Assembly: GCA_031761405.1 (NCBI GenBank) | Contig: JASEVX010000377.1 | Span: 67,501-131,500 of the forward strand | Origin: Serripes groenlandicus | Taxonomy: Eukaryota > Mollusca > Bivalvia > Cardiida > Cardiidae | Length of the DNA stretch: 64,000 nucleotides | Direction: 5' to 3' | In this document: positions 28,501-42,700 of the stretch, piece after piece | Layout of the letters: each line of letters opens with the position of its first letter | How positions within the stretch are numbered: position 1 is the stretch's first letter | Notes under the pieces: generated by a model | What the model saw: the letters and a program-made list of their open reading frames with translations, nothing else | Told to the model about the DNA's origin: nothing | The model's database searches: none | Made by a program: the position numbers and the translations under genes

Positions 28501-31500
28501 TTGATGAAGATCAGGAGACAGCTGTTCACATTAGACGGCAGACTTCTTTGCAGGAGTTGACTGACAAAATAAATTACATGATTGCTATCATTTGCGACAG
28601 TGTATAGACCCAGCTGCTAGGAGATAGTGGAAACATTGATCAGACTAAAGGAATATTTTAGCTTAAACTTAATTACCTTTGCAACTGTAAAGATCTGTTA
28701 GCAAAACAATACAAGGCCTCCAGGTAAGATATGTCAGAATCATGAATGGGTAGAATATATAGTAAATCAATCCCTTCTTCTTCAATGTCATCCCCTTTCT
28801 CTTTCATCTCTAGAGCCTAACAAGAAAGACAAAGAGTGGTTTATGGTGAAAAATACAGGTAAACTGCCAAGAGTAGATATCATCAGCCTAGTCTCCGTCT
28901 ATCAATGAAATGTATCAACCACTCATGCTTGTTACATTCCTAGTGTAGTGATCAATCCCTACCCAATCTACATTGGCAGCCAAGTTTGGTTATTAATTCT
29001 TTAATAGTCAAGAGCCAACTGGTCCAACCTTTTCATGAGCATCCTGTCTAATTGCAACTGTTTTTACTAATAAATTACAATAGATAACTTCAGGGTATAG
29101 GAGTTTTTTACATGAATTAAAATTATGACTGGCTACTGTTGTCTTCCATAGGTAATGACATATTAGGACCATATTAACAAGAGCTGTCAGTATATGCAAG
29201 AAAGAGTTATCCAACTTGATTATTTATTTGTGATAGTTGGGAAGGGCTGTATAAAGTTCCAGAGCACTGCATCAAGTAGTTACTGAGATAGGGACTCTTA
29301 ATGTAGTTCCACGCAAAACAAGAGCTGTCGGAGGACAGCGCGCTCGACTTTTTCGTGCTTGCCATTAAAAAAAAATTGGGGGGCGTCTTGGCTGTTGGTT
29401 GAGGTAATGATGGTTAATACATATTGTAAGTGTTTAGGCTATATCTCTAATTGTTTTGAAAACATTTGATTTGGTATGAATGACCTTTAACCAAAATTCT
29501 AAATCGAAAAAGAACCATAATTCTTTAAAAAACCTTGACAGATTTATGTACTCTTGTCTGTTGATGGAGGTACTGATGATAAACAGGTATTGTAAGTTTC
29601 AAAGCTATATTTGTAATATCTGAAAAAGTGCGGTGATACAAACAAGAGGGCCAAGATGGCCCTAAATCGATCACCTAATTGATAGTAAATTAGTAGCAAA
29701 TATTTAACTGCAAATATCTGGGAAAATTTTATCAGGGAGTGTAAATGAAACTGCAAAGGAGTGGACACTTCTCAAGAAACAGCTTATCAGTAAAGGCCAT
29801 TTATATCTTGAAATCTAACAAGAACTTTAATAAGAATGGAATTATAAAGTTTTTGTCATTTGGCACCTTTCCTGATGCCGCCTTGCTGCCCTGTTTTTCA
29901 ACGAAATCAATATGGCTTCAACAGTTTATTTAGAGGGTCACTTAAGGAACATTTCTACCAAATTATCTTGCAATCGCACAAGTAGATTATGGAGGAAAAG
30001 GATTTTAAAATTTGGGTATTTTTCTCACTTTCTGATGCCGCAGCAACCAAAGTTATCAATGGAATTTAAATCTTTGAACAATTTTGAAAGAGGACCACCA
30101 AAGGAACATTCTTGATTCGTATTATATTTTCTTAAAATCAGACAAGCACTTTCATAAAAATGGAATTTTCAAATTCTGTCATTTTGCCCCTTTTTTGATG
30201 CCGCCTGACTGCCATGTTTTTCGCCTAATCAGTATGGCTTGAACAATTTTTATAGAGGGTCACCAAAGGAACATTTCTACCAAATTATATTTGAATCTGA
30301 CAGGCAGATTCGGAGGAGAAGATTTTTAAAGTTTGGACATTTTGTCCCCTTTTCTGATGCCGCAGCAACCAAAGTTCTCATTGGAATTTTAATCTTTGAA
30401 CAATTTTGAAAGAGGACCACCAAAGGAACATTCCTGTGATGTTTTGTGGAAATTGTTCTATTGGAATGGTAGGAGTTGGTTGTCATTTGTAGCTAAAAGT
30501 TCAATTTACCCCTTTTGTGATGACGCCTGGTTGCTATGATTGTGTAACCAATCAAAACGACTTAAACAAATTAAATAGAGGATCATTACAGTAAGATTCA
30601 TATTATATTTTCTTAAAATCAGACAAGCACTTTCATAAAAATGGAATTTTCAAATTTTGTAATTTTGCCCCTTTTTTGATGCCGCCTGACTGCCATGTTT
30701 TTCGCCCAATCAGTATGGCTTGAACAATTTTTATAGAGGGTCACCCAAGGAACATTTCTACCAAATTATATTTGAATCTGACAGGCAGATTCGGAGGAGA
30801 AGATTTTTAAAGTTTGGACATTTTGTCCCCTTTCTGATGCCGCAGCAACCAAAGTTCTCAATGGAATTTAAATCTTTGAACAACTTTGAAAGAGGCCAAC
30901 CAGAGGAACAGTCCTGTGATGTTTCACGGAAATTGTCCTTGGAGTTTGGGAGGAGATGATGTTTAAAGCTAAAAGTTAACGCCGGACGGACGACAGACGA
31001 CGGACAAAAAGTGATAGGAATAGCTCACCTGAGCCTTCGGCTCTGGTGATCTAAAAACCTTAACCGGACGACCACGCCACCGCCGCAGACGACGACGCCA
31101 GGGTCATGACAATAGCTCTCGTTTTTTTCAAAAGTCAAGCTAATAAAAAACCTTAACCGGATGACAACACCTTCAGTGTAGATTTTCTAAGTCCAAAAGG
31201 GGGGATAATTTGGTCAATATTAAGTTCAGGGTTATGGAACTTGTTGTATCAAGTTATGTTAAGACATTGAATAAGTTTAGGAAGTTTCAAAGCTATAGGT
31301 TAAATTGAGTTTCAGTTATCACCATTTTTCTCCCTTCAAAGTAGAGTTATGAAACTTGTTATATAAGGTCGACTTAAGACACTCAGCAAGTTTGTGAAGT
31401 TTCAAGCAAAAAAAAAGAAAAGTTTTTAAGATATGAAAAATCATGAGTAAAAAATTGTCAAAAACCTGAGCTAAAACAAACAAGAGGGCCAAGATGGCCC

Positions 31501-34500
31501 TAAAATCGATCACCTGAATGATAGTTAATTAGAAGCAAATATTTAACTGCAAATATCTGTGAAAATTTGATCAGGAGTTCAAATGAAACTGCAAGGAGTG
31601 GAAATAGTCCATTTTTATCTTGAAATCTAACAAGAGCTTTCTCAATTTCTGATGCTGCAGCAACAAAGGTTCTACACAGAATGCAAGTATTTGAACAATT
31701 TTGAAAGAGGACCATCAAAGGAACATTCCTGTGAAGTAACATTGAAATTGGTCAAGTGGAATGGTAGGAGTTGTCATTTGTAGCTAAAAGTTCAATTTAC
31801 CCCTTTTGTGATGACGCGAGGTTGCTATGATTTTGTAACTAATCAAAACAGCTTGAACAAATTAAATGTAGAGGATCACTGAAGTAGGATTTATATTCAA
31901 TTTCCTTAATATCAGACAAGAACTTTTAAAGCTTGGACATTTTGCCCCCTTTCTGATGCTGCAGCAACCCTGGCGGCCATGTTTTTCAACCGATCGGAAA
32001 TATTTGAACAATCTTGGTAAAGGGTGCCCCAAGAAACATTTGTGCAAAATAATTTTCAAATTGGGCCAGTACTTTTGGACAAGAAGATTTTTAAAATTTT
32101 AACAAAAAAAAACCAAGCTCCTCCTCCTGGCGGCCATGTTTTTCAACCGATCGGAAATATTTGAACAATCTTGGTAAAGGGTGCCCCAAGGAACATTTGT
32201 GCAAAATAATTTTCAAATCGGGCCAGTACTTTTGGTCAAGAAGATTTTTAAAATTTTAACAATGCACATATAAGGAAAACAGGATCCGCCCCCTGGCGGC
32301 CATGTTTTTCAACCGATCGGAAATATTTGAACAATCTTGGTAAAGGGTGCCCCAATGAACATTTGTGGAAAATAATTTTCAAATCGGGCAAGTACTTTTG
32401 GACAAGAAGATTTTTTAAGTTTTAACAATGCACGTAGAAGGAAAACAAGCTTCGCCCCCTGGCGGCCATGTTTTTCAACGGATCGGAAATATTTGAACAA
32501 TCTTGGTAAAGGGTGCCCCAAGGAACATTTGTGCAAAATAATTTTCAAATCGGGCCAGTACTTTTGGTCAAGAAGATTTTTAAAATTTTAACAATGCACA
32601 TATAAGGAAAACAGGCTCCGCCCCCTGGCGGCCATGTTTTTCAACCGATCGGAAATATTTGAACAATCTAGGTAAAGGGTGCCCCAATGAACATTTGTGG
32701 AAAATAATTTTCAAATCGGGCCAGTACTTTTGGACAAGAAGTTTTTTTAAGTCTTAACAATGCACGTATAAGGAAAACAAGCTCCGCGCCCTGGCGGCCA
32801 TGTTTTTCAACGGATCGGGAATATTTGAACAATCTTGGTAAAGGGTGCCCCAAGGAACATTTGTGCAAAATAATTTTCAAATTGGGCCAGTACTTTTTGA
32901 CAAGAAGATTTTTAAAATTTTAACAATGCACATATAAGGAAAACAGGCTCCACCCCCTGGCGGCCATGTTTTTCAATCGATCGGAAATATTTGAACAATC
33001 TTGGTAAAGGGTGCCCCAATCAACATTTGTGGAAAATAATTTTCAAATCGGGCCAGTACTTTTGGACAAGAAGATTTTTTAAGTTTTAACAATGCACATA
33101 TAAGGAAAACAAGTTCCACGCCCTGGCGGCCATATTTTTCAACGGATCGGAAATATTTGAACAATCTTCGTAAAGGGTGCCCCAAGGAACATTTGTGCAA
33201 AACAATTTTCAAATCGGGCCAGTACTTTTTGACAAGAAGATTTTTAAAATTTTAACAATGCACATATAAGGAAAACAGGCTCCGCCCCCTGGCGGCCATG
33301 TTTTTCAACCGATCGGAAATTTTTGAACAATCTTGGTAAAGGGTGCCCCAATGTACATTTGTGCAAAATAATTGTCAAATCGGGCCAGTACTTCTGGACA
33401 AGAAGATTTTTAAAGTTTTAACAATGCACATATAAGGAAAATAAGCTCCGCCCCCTGGCGGCCATGTTTTTCAACGGATCGGAAATATTTGAACAATCTT
33501 GGTAGAGGGTACCCCAAGGAACATTTGTGCAAAATAATTTTTAAATCGGGCCAGTACTTTTGGACAAGAAGATTTTTTAAGATTTGGCAATTTTCCCCTT
33601 TTCTGTTGCCGCGGCAACCAAAGTTCTCGATGGAATTTAAATCTTTGAACAATTTTTAAAGAGGTTCACCAAAGGAACATTCCTGTGAAGTTTGGTTGAA
33701 ATTGGTCAAGTGGTTAAGGAGGAGATGATCTAAATGTTAACGACGGACGACGGACGACGACGGACGACGTAAGACGGACAAAAAGTGATCAGAATAGCTC
33801 ACCTTGAGCCTTTGGCTCTAGGTGATCTAAAAACATAACCAAAGTGTGACACCAACATTAAAACCGAGGCGAGTATGATAGCTAGCCTTTTATTCTAAAA
33901 ATGGCCATAATTTGCATTATATGCAGGACAGAGTTATCTATTTTGATTTTTTACATAGGTGTGATGGTTGGGAAGGGTTGTATACAGTTTCAAACTTTCA
34001 ATGCAATACATCAAGTAGTTACTGAGATATGTCTAAGTAAAAAAAGGGCCATAATTTGCATTATATACCGGATAGTTATCTCACTTGATTGTTTCAAAGG
34101 TGTGATGGTTGGGAAGGGTTGTATAAAGTTTCAATGCAATGCATCAAGTATTTTCTGAGATACGGCGTAATATATGTACTTGCATGCAAAACCTTAACCA
34201 AGGTGTGACATGCCTCCAGAGTGTTAACAAGATTTCCCTTCAATTTAGCATAGTGACCTAGTTTTTTACCCAACATTGACCCGTATTCAAACTTGACCTA
34301 CATATCAAAAAGAGAAACATTCTGATAAAGTTTCAACATGCTCAAGTTAAAAATGAATGTTAACAAGATCTTTCTTCAATTTGACAAAGTGACCTAGTTT
34401 TTGACCTCATATGGTCCAGTTTCGAACATGTCCAAGATTTGATGGAGATGAATGTCTGATAAATTTTCATGAAAATATGATGCAAATTGTAGCCTGTAGA

Positions 34501-37500
34501 GTGTTAACAAGGCAATTGTGTGCGACGCACGACACACAGACGCCGGACAAAATGTGATCACAATAGCTCACATTGAGCATTTTGTTCAAAGGTGAGCTAA
34601 AGAGTTGAAAACATTGTGTCAAATGGAGTAATTGCTTGTTTTGAGCAATTTCTTCTTTTGCCACAATGTTTTCAAAATTCAATCATCTTCTGCAGAGGTG
34701 TCAGAAAGCATCTATATGAGGGAAAGGATTAACTCACAGTGACAAGTAAATTCAGGCATTCTAATTCAACATCACTGATGCCCAGTTTTCTGTACTGAAT
34801 GGATGTGTTATAAAGTGGACGCAAGAACCCAAAATCTGCCGATAGAGCTTCCCTGTACATCTGAATAGATAGCTGTAGCTTACCCTGCAAAAGAAAGCCA
34901 TATTAACATCTTGTATTTCACACGTTTTAAAAGGGTTTGTTTATTATGTATATCAAAACAAAAACAGTGATTGCATGTGAATTAGTTAGTTAATTCATCC
35001 CTTTCCCACATACAACATATCCGGAGCAAATAACTGAAAAGGTGAGGTCAAAAGTATGAAAACTCTCTTTAAATGAAAAAAGTTGAAAATGTTGTGATAA
35101 AAGGAGAAATTGCTCATCATAAGCAATTTCTCCATTTGCCACATTGTTTTCAAAACTTGTCTGCTGCAGAGGCATCAGAAAGCGTCTGCAAGTATGAAAG
35201 GGATAATTATTTACCTGCGTACCTCTGTGGTTTTTATCTTTCCCCAATGATTTCAAATGCCAATTGCTGCAAAAGTTTCAAAAGATCACGATATGGCACA
35301 CTGCCCTTCATGAGACATAAAAACTAACCAGATTTTCAAAACACATCCCAATCCAGTTGAAGATTCTTGCTTTCAGTCTCTGTGTAGTTGTCTCACATGA
35401 TCTGATAGTCTCCATAAAGACAGATATAGCCTCAGTATATCGTTTCAGTTTGTATAAACCATAGCCTAAAAGATAGTTTAAAACAACTCATAAGTAAATA
35501 AAACTGTAGTTAACCCGTTCCGTCATACTACGATTCTGCAGCAGACGACTTTAAACATATTTTGTCAAAAAATAGAAAATCTCTACAATTGAAAGGATAA
35601 CCTATGACTAAAAGTAGAAAACATTGTGGCAAAAGGAGAAATTGCTTGTTTTGAGCAATTTCTTCTTTTGTAACTATGTTTTCAAAAAGCAGTCTGCTGC
35701 AGAGGCGTCAGAAAGCGTCTATATGAGAGAAAAGGTTAATGCAAAACAATTAATCTGCACTACCTTTACAAAGTAAGCTATATTTAATTTTTCCACATCA
35801 TCAAACAACTTTAAAAACATGGTAGCAAAAGTATGGTATATCTCTATAAACAATGCATTAAAACATCTATGCATGTTGGAAAAGGGTAACGCTTATTTTG
35901 TCTGAGCAACTAAAAATCCTATTTTTAACTTAACCCTTTCCTACATACAGCAAATCTGCATCAGACAACTTTGAAAACATGGTGACAAAAACCTGAAAAA
36001 TCTCCATAAAAGATAGCTTAGTTAAATAAAGATGAAAACATTGTGGCCAAAGGGGAAATTGCTCATTATGAGCAATTTCACCTTTGGCCACAATGTTTAC
36101 AAAAATCGTCTGCTGCTATTGCGTCAAAATGCGTCTGTATGTGGGCAAGGGTAAATTTCATTTATATCACAGATGGTAAAAGAAGGACAACAGGGACAGA
36201 GCATACCATGCGTACCATTGTAAATTAGGGTATAGGTCCAGAAAGGCCGATTTCCTAAAAGGCCTGGTCCAGAAAGGACCCGTCCCAAACGGCCGATTAT
36301 GAGAAAGGACCTATACCACAGGTGTATGTACTTAAAGCTAGTAATATAGCGTAACATGATCCATGATCTATATCGGTACATACACCTGCGACCTATACCT
36401 ATCCATAAAATTATACAAACGAAAGTAGGCCTGTCTGGACAAGGCCTTTCTCGTAAGCAGCCTTTTAGGAAATCAGACTTTTTGGACCTGAACTGTAAAT
36501 TAGAACATCTGGCATGAACCAAAAATGGTGACTAGATTAGTCAGCTCCTCATATATATCGCCATCGCATATATAGTAAATAAGTAAATAAACAACTGATT
36601 TTTTGTAAACTCTACAGTGGACCATTGCAACTTGATGTTTGAAATCAATACATAAATAATAAAGGCATACAGTAAGCAAACTTCACTCAGAGCTTGAAAG
36701 GTTAAACAGTTGACATTTCACCTTTTAACCCTTTCCCTCATATAGAAGCTTTCTGATGCCTCTGCAGCAGACAGCTTTTTGAAAACATAGTGACAAAAGA
36801 AGAAATTGCACAAAACATGCAATTTCTCCTTTTGCCACAATGTTTTCCACTTTTTGTCATAGGTTATCCATTCAATTATGGAGATTTTCTATGTTTTGAC
36901 AAAATAGGCTCAAAGTCGTCTGCTGCAGAATTGTCGTATGAGGAAAAGGGTTAAAATATACATATTGATAATTTTTAAAAACAGCTATGTATTAAAGGGC
37001 ATTTTATCAGGAAATATTTGCGTATAATAAAACTTGTAAGTGAGGAGTGGGTTATAATTGTGTAGTATTAAACAACATTTGTATTTATAAAGGAGATACA
37101 ATTACACCAACTAACCTGACAACACATTTGCAGCTACTTTCAAATCTGTGTTGGTGCCTGCATGGTCCATGAATTTGATACCTTCTTCCCATTGGTCCGC
37201 CATACAATGAAGACAACCAATCAAATATGAAGTAAGAACGACTCCCGATGATTGTGGTACGAACAAATATTTATGATCAACTGCAAACTTCAGAGAAAGG
37301 TTTGTCTCACACTGTACCTGAAAATAATTTAACCCTTTTCCTACATACATAAAATCTGAAGCATATGACTGAAAACAACTAGGAAAAAAATATGAAAATC
37401 TCTGTTAATAAGTATAATAATAATTGAATGAAGTTGAAAACATTATGGCAAAATGATAAAATGCTTGTTTTGAGCAAATTCTACTTTGTCATAATGTTCT

Positions 37501-39679
37501 AAAAAGAAATTTAATACAGAAGTGTCAAAATACGTCTATACGAGGGAAAGGGTTTATCTTTTTCTTGGAACAGATTTTAATTTGATGTCAGTGCAGCAAA
37601 CAACTTTTGTTACTATTATGGAAACAGGGCAAATTGCTCAAAAAGAAGTAAATTATCTTTTTTTCATACAATTTCTTTCGCAGAAGTCGACAAAGCAGAT
37701 TACGTTTGAAATAGTATATAAAGTATGAATTGTTCAACAATTGCCAGTCAAACTCAAACTATAGTCACATACATGTAATGTGCCACAGTCAAACTCAAAC
37801 TATAGTCACATATATGTAATGTGCCACAGTCAAACTCAAATTAGAGTCATATACATGTAATGTGCCACAGTCAAACTCAAACTATAGTCACATACATTTA
37901 ATGGCCAGTCAAACTCAAACTATAGTCGCATACATGTAATGTGCTACAGTCACACTCAAACTATAGTCACATATATGTAATGTGCCACAGTCAAACTCAA
38001 ACTATAGTCACATACATTTAATGTGCCACAGTCAAACTCAAACTATAGTCGCATACATGTAATACTATGTCCCTTTCCCTTTTACTAATTTTTGAAAACT
38101 CATTTTACATTTGAGCCGTCCCACGAGAAAATCAACATTATGCCCTCTGCGTGATGTATCGATCCAGATCACCCTGCGCAGTCCACGCAGAGTGATCAGG
38201 GCCAGCACATTCAGTCTCAGGGGGATAGAGGTAAAGAGTAATGATTCCTGAAACAGAAAATCCACAGGAGGCGAAAATTGCCTGTCTGAGTTAGCCTATG
38301 CGGCATGCTTATGCTGATCCGGGTCGTTAATTTATGCAGAGTCCACAATGCTGGTTTTCTTGCAGGACGCACATTTATAGAAAACGATCATAAAATTGAA
38401 GAATCAATTAATCATAATACATATATCATTTCCTTTTCTCAATTGTTATTTTTTATGTCTGTCTTATACTAACGTGTTAATATAACTTGTCAAGAAACAA
38501 TATTTCACATGTCTAATGTTACAAATGGTAAAAAAACAAGCAAATTCATGAAATTTATATCCCCCGCTTGCAGGAAATATTGTAGAAAATGTTGAGGTTA
38601 GGTTTAAACATGTCAGTAGACTTTTTATTGAACATGTATTACAGGGTAAATTAAACGAACTTGGCCTAGGTTGTTACCAAGTTTGTGGCAGTTATTGCAC
38701 GGAAACAGCAAGAAACGACTTTTTTTGTTAAATAAGGGGCCATAACTCCACCGAATAAAGTCCACCGAAAGTGACGATCGAACTAGGCCTAGCCCTTAAG
38801 GCATTTAACCTTGTAACCAATTTTGAAAAAAAAACGGTTCACATTTGTGGCAGTTATTGCACGGAAACAGCAAGAAACAACATTTTTTGTTAAATAAGGG
38901 GCCATAACTCCACCGAATAAAGTCCGCCGAAAGTGACGATCGAACTTGGCCTAGCCCTTAAGGCATTTAACCTTGTTACCAAGTTTGAGAAAAAAATATT
39001 CACATTTGTGGCAGTTATTGCACGGAAACAGCAAGAAACAACATTTTTTGTTGAATAAGGGTCCATAACTCCACCGAATAAAGTCCCCTGAAAGTGATGA
39101 TCAAACTTGGCCTAGCCCTTAAGGCATTTAACCTTGTTACCAAGTTTGAAAAAAACCGATTCACATTTGTGGCAGTTATTGCATGGAAACAGCAAGAAAC
39201 GACTTTTTTTGTTAAATAAAGGGCCATAACTCCACCAAATAAAGTCCGCCGAAAGTGACGATCAAACTTGGCCTAGCCCTTAAGGTATTTAACCTTGTTA
39301 CTAAGTTTGAAAGAAAACGGGTCACATTTGTGGCAGTTATTGCACGGAAACAGCAAGAAACGACATTTTGTGTTAAATAAGGGGCCATAACTCCACCAAA
39401 TATAGTCCGCAGAAGTGACGATCGAACTTGGCCTAGCCCTTAAGGCATTTAACCTTGTTACCAAGTTTGAGAAAAAAATATTCACATTTGTGGCAGTTAT
39501 TGCACGGAAACAGCATGAAACGACATTTTGTGTTAAATAAGGGGCCATAACTCCACTAAATAAAGTTCGCCGAAAGTGACGATCGAACTTGGCCTAGCCC
39601 TTAATGCATTTAACCTTGTTACCAAGTTTGAAAAAAAATGGTTCACATTTGTGGCAGTTATTGAACGGAAACGAAGTGT

Positions 39680-39746
<67 letters not shown>

Positions 39747-42700
39747 GGACAGACAGACTGACAGACGGACAGACAGACGGACAAACCGAAATTAATAACC
39801 CCCCTTTTTTTCTTCGAAAAAGCGGGGGATAAAAAAAACCAGGAGTATATGAGGAAAAATAAATTTGTATTACTATTAAAGAAAGCAGTTTCTGCTGCAG
39901 ACAAAAAGGGAGTAAGAAAATACTGTCATAAGTGTCCCACTACAAACTTAAAGCTTATAAATTGACGCTAAAAGTGTAAATGTAAGCTTGGTATTTCTGA
40001 ACAATGTACAGTCAAACTTGTGCTAAAGACAACCTTGGAATATTTATTTATTTAGCAACTACACTTTTAGTGTCCCAATTAGTCATTTTCTGCTTAACCC
40101 TTTCCCTCATAGAGACGCTTTCTGACGCCTCTGCAGCAGACGACCTTTTGAAAACATAGTGACAAAAGAAAAAGTTGTCCACTGTATGAGCTTGTCCATG
40201 GGGAAAGTTTATGGCTGTAGAAGTGTATAAAATAGTGGTCTGTATCAGACAGAGCAAGGGACTGTCCACTGTATGAGCCTTTCCATGGGGAAAGTTTATG
40301 GCTGTAGAAGTGTATAAAATAGTGGTCTGTATCAGACAGAGCAAGGGACTGTCCACTGTATGAGCCTGTCCATAGGGAAAGTTTATGGCTGTAGAAGTGT
40401 ATAAAATAGTGGTCTGTATCAGACAGAGCAAGGGACTGTCCACTGTATGAGCCTGTCCATGGACAAAGTAATAGTTAGCTTTTTTAAACAGTGTAGATCT
40501 AGATCAGAATGTGCATATGTGTAGTCTCATCAAAACATACACTACTCTCATAAGGTTGTAAGAAGACATGTCAACTTGTGTAGAACCTGATAAGACTGAC
40601 CAGAGGTACACACTGATCAGAACCCACAATGTTCAGAAATACCAACTTGTATCTTTTCACATGGACAGCTTCATAAGCAAAATTTTAATAGGGAAGCCTG
40701 TTTTGACCCTTTCTCTCATACAGATGCATTTTGATGCCTCTGCAGCAGAAAACCTTTGAAAACTTTGTGACAAAATAAGAAATTGCTTATTACAAGCAAT
40801 TTCTCCATTTCCCCATATCTTTCTATGTCTTTCCGATGAATGTGGGGAACCCTTTCCTACATACAGCAAATCTTTGAAATCATAGTGACAAAAACCTGAA
40901 AAATCTCCATAAAAGAGAGCTTAATTGTAAAATAAAGTTGAAAACATTGTGGCCAAAGAGGAAATTGCTGAAAGTCTGTTATTGTCGGCTGCTATTCCGT
41001 CAAAATGCGTCTGCAGTTGGGGAAGGCTAAAACATAATGATGACTGAACAATACTCACTGTTGTAATCAAACTGCAGTAATTTACAACAAATATCCACCA
41101 CTATATAACAAGTTGATTTGGACCCTGGGTTTAGTTCTAACAAGGACTTTTTCCTTCTTTCAAATCCCGGTAGTATACTGCACACTTAAAACAGAAGATT
41201 ATATTGATGGCATCATGTCGTCAATCAAGCAGATCTCAGAGGACTAGATAGGGTGGAGTAAACTGGTCCTCTCCACACAATGTCTCTCTTATTACTCAAC
41301 CAAACCCTATGTTGTGGGTACTCAACAAATAGCCTCAACCTAGGTTTTGAGTGTCAAATAAGGATATTAGAATATGAACCTGAAAAATCTCCATAAAAGA
41401 TAGCTTAATTGCTAAATAAAGTTGAAAACATTGTGGCCAAAGAAGAAATTGCTCATCATGAGCAATTTAACCTTTGTCCACATTGTTTACAAAAGTCGTT
41501 TGCTGCTATTGTGTCGAAATGTGTCTGCAGGTGGGTAAGGGTTAAAAAGAATCGCCTCACTGAGGGTGAAAGTCAATAAAGGGTCCGAGTGTCAAATAAG
41601 GATTTTAGAATATGACAAAAACCCTATATCTAGAGCTCTGATCTGATCTGAATCCATCTAGCCAAGAATGCATGTAAGTAAATGTACTGGAGCAAGAACT
41701 CTACTTCATGCCCTTAACCGTTTCAAACATACAACAAATCTGCGCCAAGTAATACCTAACCCTTTCCCTCAGACGACTTTGAACATATTATTATTGCTGC
41801 AGAGGCGTCAGAAAGCGTCTATATGAGGGAAAGGGTTAAACCTTGATTAAATAAGCTTCGAAAACATTCAATTATTCTTGTATTACAAACTATTTTATTA
41901 AATGACTAAGTTGACATAAATATTTACCTCGCTGACTAACAATACTTGTTCAGAAATGAAATCTTTAGGCATTTTTATGAGGGAAACAAATATGCTTTTA
42001 ACCCTTTCCCTCATATAGACGCTTTTTGATGCCTCTGCAACAGACGGCTTTTTGAAAACATAGTGACAAAAGAAGAAATTGCTCAAAACAAGCAATTTCT
42101 CCTTTTGACACAATGTTTTCCACTTTAAGTCATAGGTTATCCTAGTCGTCTGCTGCAGAATTGTCGTATGAGGGAAATGGTTAGATCTCACCCTCCTCCA
42201 CATACACATCATTAATAATGTAAAATGATTTTTATACCGTCACTTCTAATGAAAGGGTCAGCAATTTCTGACACCCCAGCCAGTTTAGGTCCGGATTCCC
42301 ATATTTTTACAAGATTCAAGACAGATTAATCAGGACCAAACATTTGACCTTCCACTCCAAACTTTTGACAAAGTTATTAGAAAAGAACAAATTGCTAAAG
42401 AAGAGCTATATCTCCTTTTTTTCAATTGTTTTCAAAACTTCCTACTTTTCTAGATGTTAAAATTGTTCCCACTGGCGTTTTAAAACCGTCAACTCCATAA
42501 AACATCATATACATGTATATATATATTTAAAGCTCTAGATTAGGGGCGTTTTGAATGTTCTAAATTCCTTATGTGACTCTTTTACCCTATGTTGTGGGTA
42601 CTCAAATAATCATCTCAGTGAGATGATTCCTTCAAGTACAAACAACAAAGGGTTTGCTTTAATAGTAAGAGAGAAATTGTGGAAAAAAGAGCCGAATACC

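Noticed and set aside
31862..33652. A family of small proteins with CSLGHPLPRLFKYF
   Set aside because: They recur every 166 or 332 bp with the array and have no independent coding signal.
36124..36522. 132-residue minus-strand open frame
   Set aside because: Lies across two palindromic MITEs; composition follows the repeats.
37744..38062. CRISPR-like array
   Set aside because: Units are contiguous, without unique spacers, in an animal genome: a minisatellite.
39533..39904. Cys/Val/Ser-rich open frame
   Set aside because: Translation of a (gaca)n microsatellite and the flanking tandem repeats.
40048..40443. 131-residue repeat protein on the minus strand
   Set aside because: By-product of an 87 bp tandem array inside a MITE.
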